From JAWLBM01 sp041687675 (lineage in GTDB: Bacteria > Pseudomonadota > Alphaproteobacteria > Rhizobiales > Pleomorphomonadaceae): 64,000 nucleotides of DNA. Where the stretch lies: NCBI GenBank assembly GCA_041687675.1, contig JAWLBM010000006.1, forward strand, positions 1 to 64,000, written 5' to 3'. Shown piece by piece: positions 33,821 through 43,173 of the stretch (position 1 is its first letter; every line of letters begins with the position of its first letter). A model generated the notes under the pieces. That model saw nothing but the letters and a program-made list of their open reading frames with translations. It made no database searches and was not told the DNA's origin. Position numbers and translations under genes: made by a program.

Positions 33821-34168
33821 TCAGTTGGTCTTCTTGCGCTTCAGCGCGGCGATCTTCTCGTCGAGGGCCTCGGCGAGGCGCAGGATCCGGTCCGGGATCT
33901 CCTCGGCGGCGAGGTCCCCGGCGCGGCGGGCAAGGTCGTCCTCCGTCCGCATGATGTCGTCGGCCTCCTGCCTGCGGGCCTGCTCGCGCTCCGCCTCGCG
34001 CGGCTCAGCCGTGCGCTCCGCCTCGCTCTTGCGCATGTCGTCCCCCACCTCGGCGCCGGCGCCGGTCCCGTCGCGGACGCGGCGTTCCCCGGCCGGACCT
34101 GAGCCGGCACCAGTTTGCCGGATCGGGCGCCTGCGGTCACCCTTCCCGGTGGACTTCTTGCGAGTCAT
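33821..34168 (-). CDS. Small charged helical protein
   Basis: A 115-residue very hydrophilic protein. A basic start (MTRKKSTGKGDRRRP) leads into a long charged helix of E, R, A and D (~residues 45-100, possibly coiled coil), ending IAALKRKKTN. No signal peptide. The ATG at 34168 is preferred over ATG 34201, because the latter would leave only some ten bases after the candidate promoter and has no spaced ribosome site. Nucleic-acid or protein binding is possible; nothing is recognised. Confidence 0.6.
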   Translation of the reverse strand: MTRKKSTGKGDRRRPIRQTGAGSGPAGERRVRDGTGAGAEVGDDMRKSEAERTAEPREAEREQARRQEADDIMRTEDDLARRAGDLAAEEIPDRILRLAEALDEKIAALKRKKTN

Positions 34169-34216
34169 TGCCTGCGACCCGGCCTTTTCTGCCCGTTCCA
34201 TCCCTAGGCACCCGGG

Positions 34217-34241
34217 AACAGCAGCCAGCCCACATCGTTCC
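34217..34241 (-). promoter_or_regulatory. EcfG-like promoter GGAAC-N16-TGTT
   Basis: Minus-strand GGAAC (34241-34237) and TGTT (34220-34217), spacer 16, ahead of the 115-residue gene. It is divergent to the promoter at 34295. Confidence 0.45.
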
Positions 34242-34287
34242 GTACTCAGCTGGAAGGGCGCACGAACCCCCCGCCCGGCGCGGAGAA

Positions 34288-34314
34288 GGTGGCGGGAACA
34301 AAGATCCCGCCACC
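34288..34314. promoter_or_regulatory. 10-base inverted repeat overlapping a promoter
   Basis: GGTGGCGGGA (34288-34297) and TCCCGCCACC (34305-34314) are perfect inverted repeats with a 7-base centre. The left arm covers part of the GGAAC element of the plus-strand promoter. There is no T-run, so an operator or RNA hairpin is more likely than a terminator. Confidence 0.5.
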
Positions 34315-34319
34315 CTGTT
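34295..34319 (+). promoter_or_regulatory. EcfG-like promoter GGAAC-N16-TGTT of the glycan operon
   Basis: GGAAC 34295-34299 and TGTT 34316-34319, spacer 16, about 95 bases ahead of the first epimerase gene. Confidence 0.5.
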
Positions 34320-34414
34320 CAAGGGGATAGCCGCCGAAGCAGACAGGCGGCTCCAGACGGGACGGCCGGCCCAAACCGGGGCCGGGCCGGACCGCATTCA
34401 GCGGAGAGAGGTGG

Positions 34415-35508
34415 ATGGCCGAACGCGTATTGATCACGGGTGGGGCAGGGTTCATCGGGCGCCGCCTGACCGACGAACTCGCCGGCGCCGGCTACCGGGT
34501 CCGCGTGCTCGACGCCCTGGTGGGCCAGGTGCACAGCCGGCCGGTCGACCTCGGGCCCGACGTGGAGTTCGTCGCCGGCGACGTTCGCGATCCCTCCGCG
34601 GTCACGCGGGCGCTCGACGGGGTGGACTCGATCGTGCACCTCGCGGCCGAGGTCGGCGTCGGCCAGAGCATGTACGACGTCGCCCGCTATGTCGCCGCCA
34701 ACGACCTCGGCACCGCCGTCCTGATGGAGGAGGCGGTGAAGCGGCCGATCCGGCGCATCGCCGTCGCCTCGTCGATGAGCATCTACGGCGAGGGGCTCTA
34801 CCGCGACGCCGACGGCGCCGTGGTCGAGACGGCCGGCCGCGGCGGCACCGGCGATGGCTTCGAGGTGCTCGACGACGCCGGCCGGCCGCTGCAGCCGCTG
34901 CCGACGCCGGAGTGGAAGCGGCCGACGCTCGCCTCGGTCTACGCCCTCACCAAGTACGTCCAGGAGCGGATGACGCTGACGCTCGCCGCCGCCTACGGCA
35001 TCGAGGCGGTGGCGCTGCGGCTGTTCAACGTCTACGGGCCCGGCCAGGCGCTGGAGAACCCCTACACCGGGGTCCTCGCGATCTTCGCCTCGCGCATCCT
35101 CAACGGCCGCCCGCCGATGATCTTCGAGGACGGGCTGCAGCGGCGCGACTTCGTCCACGTCGACGACGTCGCCCGCGCCTTCCGCCTCGCGCTGGAGCGG
35201 CCGGGCGTCGCCGGCGGCGTCTTCAACGTCGGCAGCGGGCGCGACGTGACGGTGGCCGAGGTGGCGCGCGAGATCGCGGCCGCCATGGGGCGGCCGGACC
35301 TCGAGCCGGAGATCGCCGGCAAGGCCCGGGCCGGCGACATCCGCCACTGCTTCGCCGACCTCTCCGCCGCCCGGGCCGGCCTCGGCTACGCGCCGACGCG
35401 GGTGTTCCCGGAGGGGCTCGACCAGCTCGCCGCCTGGGTGCGCGCGCAGACCGCGACGGACCGCACGCGCGACGCCCAGCGGGAGCTGGAGACGCGAGGG
35501 CTGGTGGC

Positions 35509-35512
<4 letters not shown>
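34415..35512 (+). CDS. NAD-dependent sugar-nucleotide epimerase/dehydratase
   Basis: A 365-residue extended-SDR enzyme. GGAGFIGRRLTDELAGAGY binds NAD, VASSMSIYGEG supplies the catalytic serine region, and YALTKYVQE the tyrosine and lysine. ALRLFNVYGPGQALENPYTG is the usual substrate-loop region. It acts on a nucleotide-sugar, probably as epimerase or 4,6-dehydratase; the exact reaction is not determined. GGAGAGAGG precedes the ATG. It heads a seven-gene run in which successive genes overlap, mostly by four bases. Confidence 0.88.
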
Positions 35513-36644
<1,132 letters not shown>

Positions 36645-36648
<4 letters not shown>

Positions 36649-37940
36649 GGTTCGCTCTCGTCAACCCGACCTGGGACTTCACCAACAGCATCTACTTCGG
36701 CTGCCGCGAGCCGCACCTGCCGCTCGAGCTCGGCTATTCCGCCGCGCTGCTCGCCGCCGGCGGGCATGAGGCGCGGATCTTCGACGGCAACCTGGAGCCG
36801 GCCGGCAACGAGGCGGTCGCCGAGGCCGTCGCCGCCTACGGTCCCGACGTGACGGTGGTCACCACCGCCCCGACCTATCTGTTCTGGCGCTGCGCCCAGC
36901 CGGAGCTCACCGTGCCGCGCCGCTTCCTCGACGCCCTCGGCGGGCGCGGCGGGCGGACCGTGGCGGTCGGCCCGCACGGCTCGGTGACGCCGGCGCCGAC
37001 GCTGCGCAAGCTCGGCATCGACCTCGTCGTCCGCGGCGAGTGCGAGGAGACCGTGGCCGCGCTGGCCGGGACGGCGGACTGGACCAGCCTTCCGTCGGTG
37101 GCCTGGACCGGCAAGGACGGCGAGGCCGTGGTGAACGGCGCGCCCGCCGCCTGCCGCTTCGTCGACGCGCCCCCGCTCGCCTGGCCGGAGGCCTTCGTCC
37201 GCGGCCACAGGCACCACCACCACCGCTTCGACTGCGAGCCCGACGGCCCGGGGGCCGACGTGGAGGCCTCCCGCGGCTGCCCCTACCACTGCTCCTTCTG
37301 CGCCAAGATCGACTTCCGCGACAAATACCGCCGCCGCGAGCTCGACCTGATGCTCGCCGAGATCGACGGGCTGATCGCCGAGGGCGTCACCTACGTCTAC
37401 TTCGTCGACGAGATCTTCCTGCCGCAGAAGCCGCTGCTCGAGGCGCTCGAGGCGCGCGACGTCCGCTTCGGCGTGCAGACCCGAATCGACCTCTGGAAGC
37501 CGGACATGCTCGACCTCCTCGGCCGCGCCGGCTGCGTGTCGGTGGAGGCGGGGGTGGAGAGCCTGACGCCCGAGGGCCGGGCGGCGCTCGACAAGAACTG
37601 CCGGATGAGCACCGAGGACCTCACCGAGAGGCTCACCCGCGCCAGGCGAACCATTCCCTTCGTCCAGGCGAACCTCATCGAGGTGGCCGACGACGACGAG
37701 GAGACGGTGGAGGCCTGGCGCGAGGCGATGCGCCGCAACGGCATCTGGGCCAACGACCCGGTGCCGCTCTACCCCTACCCGAGCTCGCCGGACTACCGGA
37801 AGCTCTGGGGGATGCCGGACGACCAGGCCTGGGAGCGGGCGCACGCCCACTACCTCGACCTCTTCGACGCTTTCAGCGACGTCCAGGACCAGCGGCCGGT
37901 CCCCCTTCCGGAGCTGGAGGCGGCATGCCGCAAGCCGTGA
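36645..37940 (+). CDS. B12-binding domain radical SAM protein
   Basis: A 431-residue enzyme. The N-terminal 150 residues form a cobalamin-binding-like domain (RFALVNPTWDFTNSIYFGC, GHEARIFDGN, and the LVVRGECEET end). The radical SAM core follows with SRGCPYHCSFCAK (CX3CX2C, ~residue 210) binding the [4Fe-4S] cluster, then VYFVDEIF and VEAGVESLTPEG. Such proteins often methylate or rearrange unactivated carbon; here a sugar or glycolipid is likely given the neighbours. From memory a family named for a Rhizobiales twelve-gene system (TIGR04295) has this architecture; I could not check it. ATGA overlap with the upstream gene. Confidence 0.87.
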
Positions 37941-39046
37941 CGCCCTTCCATCTGGTGATGACGGCCGACACCGTCGGCGGTGTCTGGCGGCACGTCGCCG
38001 ACCTCGCCGCCGGGCTCGCCGCGGCGGGCGTGCGCGTCACCGTGCTGACGGTCGGCCCGCCGGCGGCGCCCGACCAGCGGGCGGAGATCGCGGCGATGCC
38101 GGGCGTCGCGCTCGAGGACACCGGCTTGCCGCTGGACTGGACCGCGGAGAGCGCCGCCGAACTGCGCCTCGCCGGCCGGGCCCTCGCCGCGCTCGCCCGC
38201 GAGCGGGGCGCCGACCTCGTCCAGCTCCACGCGGCGGCGCTGGCGGCGGGCGGCGGCTTCGACGGGCCGCTGGTCGCGGTCCAGCACTCCTGCGTCGCCA
38301 CTTGGTGGGACGCGATGCGCAAGGAGGAGCTTCCGGCCGACTTCCGCTGGCGCACCGACCTTGCCGCCGAGGGGCTCGCCGCCGCCGACGCGGTGGTTGC
38401 CCCGAGCCGCTCCTTCGCGGCGGACGTGGCCCGGCGCTACGGCCTCGCTCGCCCGCCCGAGGTGATCCACAACGGCACCGCCCCCGCTCCGCCGGCGACG
38501 GCCGGCCGAGCCCGCTTCGCCCTCACTGCCGGTCGACTGTGGGACGAGGCGAAGGGCGCCGCGGTGCTCGACGAGGCGGCCGCCGGCCTCGACCTCCCGG
38601 TCCGCGCCGCCGGCGCCCTGGAGGGTCCGGGCGGCGCCGCTTTCCGGCCGCGCCACCTCGAGCCGCTCGGCCGGCTCGACGCCGCGGCGATGCGCCGGGT
38701 GCTGGGGGAGGCGGGCCTCTTCGTCTCGCTCGCCCGCTACGAGCCCTTCGGCCTCGGCGTGCTGGAGGCCGCGGCCGCGGGCTGCCCGCTGCTCCTCGCC
38801 GACATCGCGACCTTCCGCGAGCTCTGGCAGGGCGCCGCCCGCTTCGTCGATCCCCGCGATCCCGGCGCGGTGCGCGACGCCATCGCCACGCTCGACGCCG
38901 ACCTCGCCGAGCGGGCGCGTCTTTCGGCGGCCGCGCGCGGGCGGGCGTCCCGCTATCCGCTCGCCGCCTCGGTCCGCGCCTTCCACGACCTCCATCGGCG
39001 TCTCCTGGCGGCCGACGCGAGGCCCCCCGTCCTGGTGAGCGCATGA
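37925..39046 (+). CDS. GT4-type glycosyltransferase
   Basis: A 373-residue GT-B glycosyltransferase. HLVMTADTVGGVWRHVADLA is the N-terminal acceptor loop, then VAPSRSFAADVARRYGL and VIHNGTAP mark the interdomain region. The donor half has ALTAGRLWDEAKGA and the family signature YEPFGLGVLEAAAAGCPLLL with the E-x7-E motif. It transfers a sugar from a nucleotide donor, as in GT4 synthases. It overlaps the radical SAM gene by 16 bases and the next gene by 4. Confidence 0.87.
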   Translation: MPQAVTPFHLVMTADTVGGVWRHVADLAAGLAAAGVRVTVLTVGPPAAPDQRAEIAAMPGVALEDTGLPLDWTAESAAELRLAGRALAALARERGADLVQLHAAALAAGGGFDGPLVAVQHSCVATWWDAMRKEELPADFRWRTDLAAEGLAAADAVVAPSRSFAADVARRYGLARPPEVIHNGTAPAPPATAGRARFALTAGRLWDEAKGAAVLDEAAAGLDLPVRAAGALEGPGGAAFRPRHLEPLGRLDAAAMRRVLGEAGLFVSLARYEPFGLGVLEAAAAGCPLLLADIATFRELWQGAARFVDPRDPGAVRDAIATLDADLAERARLSAAARGRASRYPLAASVRAFHDLHRRLLAADARPPVLVSA

Positions 39047-40155
39047 AGATCGTCTACTTCACCCACTCGCTGCGGTCCTGCTGGAACCACGGCAACGCCC
39101 ATTTCCAGCGCGGGCTCCTGCGGGAACTCGGCCGTCTCGGGCACGAGGCGGTCGCCTGCGAGCCGGAGCGGGGCTGGAGCCTTGCAAACCTCCTCGCCGA
39201 CCACGGCGAGGCGGCGCTTGAGCCGTTCCGCGCCGCCTGCCCGGGGCTCCGCCTCGCCACCTTCCGCGACGAGGCCGCGGCGGAGGCGCTGGTCGAGGGC
39301 GCCGACATCGTCGTCGTCCACGAGTGGAACGAGCCCGGGCTGGTCGCGCGGATCGGCCGGCTGCGCGCCCGCGGCGGCAGCTATACCCTGTTCTTCCACG
39401 ACACCCACCACCGCGCGGTGAGCGACCCGGAGGCGATCGGCCGCTTCGACCTGTCGGGCTACGACGGCGTGCTCGCCTTCGGCGACACGCTCGCCGAGGT
39501 CTATCGGAGGCAGGGCTGGGGACGGCGGGTGACCACCTGGCACGAGGCGGCGGACACGGCGCTGTTCCACCCGCCCGCGCAGGAGACGGACCGGCGCGGG
39601 CTCGTCTGGATCGGCAACTTCGGCGAGGGCGAGCGGACCGCGGAGATCGAGACCTTCCTGCTCCGTCCCGCCGCAGCCGCCGGCCTGCCGCTCGACATCC
39701 ATGGCGTGCGCTACCCGGCGGAGGCGCTGGAGATGCTCGCCCGCCATGGCGCCCGATGGCACGGCTTCCTGCCGAACGCCCGCGCGCCGGAGGTGTTCGC
39801 CCGCCGCCTCGCCACGGTCCACGTGCCGCGCCGCTACTATGCCGAGATGCTGCCCGGCATCCCGACCATCCGGGTGTTCGAGGCGCTCGCCTGCGGCATC
39901 CCGCTGGTCTCCGCCCCCTGGGAGGACCGCGAGGGGCTGTTCCGGACCGGCGAGGACTACCTCCTCGCCCGCGACGGCGAGGAGATGACCGGCCACCTTC
40001 GGGCCGTCGCCGCCGATCCCGCGCTCCGCGCCGCGCTGGCCGCCTCCGGGCTGGAGACGATCCGCGCCCGCCACACCTGCCGGCACCGCGCCGAGGAACT
40101 CCTCGCCGCCGCCGCGGCGATCGCGGGAACCCCGCGGCTGGAGCGGGTGTCGTGA
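39043..40155 (+). CDS. CgeB-like glycosyltransferase
   Basis: A 370-residue GT-B glycosyltransferase starting MKIVYFTHSLRSCWNHGNAH. It has a histidine-rich FFHDTHHRAV, and the donor half IRVFEALACGIPLVSAPWED with a late GEDYLLARDGEEM. The order and motifs match the CgeB-like group and the products at 28271 and 40152. The acceptor is unknown. ATGA overlap with the GT4 gene and a 4-base overlap with the following GTG show tight coupling. Confidence 0.83.
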   Translation: MKIVYFTHSLRSCWNHGNAHFQRGLLRELGRLGHEAVACEPERGWSLANLLADHGEAALEPFRAACPGLRLATFRDEAAAEALVEGADIVVVHEWNEPGLVARIGRLRARGGSYTLFFHDTHHRAVSDPEAIGRFDLSGYDGVLAFGDTLAEVYRRQGWGRRVTTWHEAADTALFHPPAQETDRRGLVWIGNFGEGERTAEIETFLLRPAAAAGLPLDIHGVRYPAEALEMLARHGARWHGFLPNARAPEVFARRLATVHVPRRYYAEMLPGIPTIRVFEALACGIPLVSAPWEDREGLFRTGEDYLLARDGEEMTGHLRAVAADPALRAALAASGLETIRARHTCRHRAEELLAAAAAIAGTPRLERVS

Positions 40156-41326
40156 GCGCCCCCGCGATCCCCCGCGCGCGCTCCGCGGCGATGCCAGCGG
40201 CGGCCGCCCCCGAGGGCGGGCTCGACGTCGTCGTGCTGGGCCTCAGCCTGTCGTCCTCCTGGGGCAACGGCCACGCGACCACCTACCGGGCGCTGCTCGC
40301 GGCCTTTGCCGGGCGCGGCCACCGGGTGACCTTCCTCGAGCGGGACCAGCCCTGGTACGCGGAGAACCGCGACCTCGTCGATCCCGGCTGGTGCCGCCTC
40401 GAGCTCTACCGCTCGCTCGCCGACCTCGACCGCTTCGCCGGCGAGATCGCCCGGGCGGACGCGGTGGTCGTCGGCTCCTATGTGCCGGACGGGGTGGAGG
40501 TCGGGCGCCTCGTGCAGGCGCGCGCTCGCGGGGCCACCGCCTTCTACGACATCGACACCCCGGTGACCCTCGCCCGGCTGGCGCGCGGCGACCGGGAGTA
40601 CCTGGCGCCGGAGCTGATCCCGGGCTACGACCTCTATCTCTCCTTCACCGGCGGGCCGACGCTGGACCTCCTGATGCGCCGCTACGGATCGCCGGCCGCC
40701 CGGGCGCTCTACTGCTCGGTGGACACCGAGCGCTACCGGCCGCTGCCGCTGGCGAAAAGCTGGGACCTCAGCTACATCGGCACCTACAGCCCCGACCGGC
40801 AGCCGGTGCTCGACCGGCTGCTGCTCGAGCCCGCCCGCCGGCTGCCGCACCTGCGCTTCGCCGTCGCCGGGCCACAGTATCCCGACGGCATCGACTGGCC
40901 GGAGAACGTCGAGCGGCTGTCGCACGTGCCGCCGGACCGGCACCCGGCCTTCTACTCCGCCTCGCGATTCACCCTCAATGTGACCCGCGAGGACATGGTG
41001 GCGGCCGGCTGGAGCCCCAGCGTCCGGCTGTTCGAGGCGGCGGCCTGCGGAACTGCGATCGTCTCCGATCGTTGGGCCGGGATCGGCAGCATCCTCGAGC
41101 CCGGCCACGAGATCGTCCTCGCCGACGAGGCGGAGGAAGTGGTCGACCTTTTCTCGGCCGGCGCCGACCGCCGCGCCGCGGAACTCGGCGCGCGGGCGCG
41201 CCGCCGCGTCCTCGCCGAACATGCCGCGCCGCACCGGGCGGCCACGCTCGAAGCCCATCTCCTCGACGCCATCCGGTCCCGGCGACGCGGGTCTTTTCTC
41301 CGAACCCATTCCGATGGAGTTGAAGC

Positions 41327-41330
<4 letters not shown>
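40152..41330 (+). CDS. CgeB-like glycosyltransferase
   Basis: A 392-residue GT-B enzyme. The front half has LDVVVLGLSLSSSWGNGHA and TFLERDQPWYAENRDL; the middle DLYLSFTGGPTL; the donor half SVRLFEAAACGTAIVSDRW and ILEPGHEIVLADEAEEV. It is close in layout to the preceding gene and likely arose by duplication, acting on a successive linkage. GTG 40152 (overlapping the upstream stop as GTGA) is favoured; ATG 40191 is possible. It overlaps the next ATG by 4 bases. Confidence 0.82.
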
Positions 41331-42346
<1,016 letters not shown>

Positions 42347-42376
42347 GAACGGACGTGCAAAGTCGTCTCGGAGGAG

Positions 42377-42401
42377 GGAACGATCGCCACCGCGGGACAT
42401 T
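42377..42401 (+). promoter_or_regulatory. Weak EcfG-like element GGAAC-N16-CATT
   Basis: GGAAC 42377-42381 and CATT 42398-42401, spacer 16, upstream of the sigma-factor gene. The -10 deviates at one base. Autoregulation is an inference. Confidence 0.3.
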
Positions 42402-42570
42402 TACCCGTGAGCGTGGCCCGGCCCCGGGACAATGGGGATCGGGGGTCTCCGAGCCGGAGGCCCGGGGCGTGCAGCGGACGGCCGGTGGTGGGCCCGGCCG
42501 CCGCTCGGAAAGGGGCCCGCGTCACCCAACCACGGACCAGGCCCGCGGCGGCCGGGCATGGGAGACGATC

Positions 42571-43083
42571 ATGAGTGCCCAACACCAGGATGTTAAAGAG
42601 ACGGTTGTCTCGCTGATGCCGGCGATGCGCGCTCTCGCCAGGCTGCTGACCAGGAATGCCACCGAGGCCGACGATCTTCTCCAGGACGCACTGCTGAAGG
42701 CCCTCGCCAACATCGACAAGTTCGAGCCTGGCACCAACACCAGGGCCTGGCTGTTCACCATCCTCCGGAACACCTTCTACAACAGCGTTCGCCGCCGCCA
42801 GAACGAGAAGCAGGCGCTGCTCGCCGTCTCGCGGCAGAGCCAGAGCCAGGACGCCAACCAGGAGTGGAAGGTCCGCATCGGCGAACTGGAGACCGACATC
42901 GGCAGCCTGCCCGACGAGCAGCGCGAGGCGATCATCCTCGTCGGCGCGGTCGGGCTCTCCTACGAGGAGGCGGCCGAGATCTGCCAGTGCGCGCTCGGCA
43001 CCATCAAGAGCCGCGTCTACCGGGCGCGGGAGAAACTGGTCAACATCGCCGACGCCGCCCCGCAGAAGCCGCACCAGCACTGA
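42571..43083 (+). CDS. ECF sigma factor, EcfG-like (general stress)
   Basis: A 170-residue sigma factor of the extracytoplasmic-function class. Region 2 spans about residues 12-75 (RALARLLTRNATEADDLLQD, FEPGTNTRAWLFTILRNTF) and region 4 about 112-162 (LPDEQREAIILVGAVGLSYE, then CALGTIKSRVYRAREKL). The GTNTRAWLFTILRN segment and the region 4 sequence fit the EcfG/SigT group that serves the PhyR-NepR general stress response. No nepR or phyR gene lies in the window, so this may be an extra paralogue or one whose partners lie elsewhere. GGGAG lies ahead of the ATG. Many EcfG-like promoters lie within 18 kb upstream. Confidence 0.85.
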   Translation: MSAQHQDVKETVVSLMPAMRALARLLTRNATEADDLLQDALLKALANIDKFEPGTNTRAWLFTILRNTFYNSVRRRQNEKQALLAVSRQSQSQDANQEWKVRIGELETDIGSLPDEQREAIILVGAVGLSYEEAAEICQCALGTIKSRVYRAREKLVNIADAAPQKPHQH

Positions 43084-43173
43084 CCCGGCAGGGCTCTCTC
43101 CCCTAACCCGCGCTTAAGCGGTCGCGCCTATGCTCCCCGCACCAGACGGGAACACGGCGGGGCTAGGGCTCAG

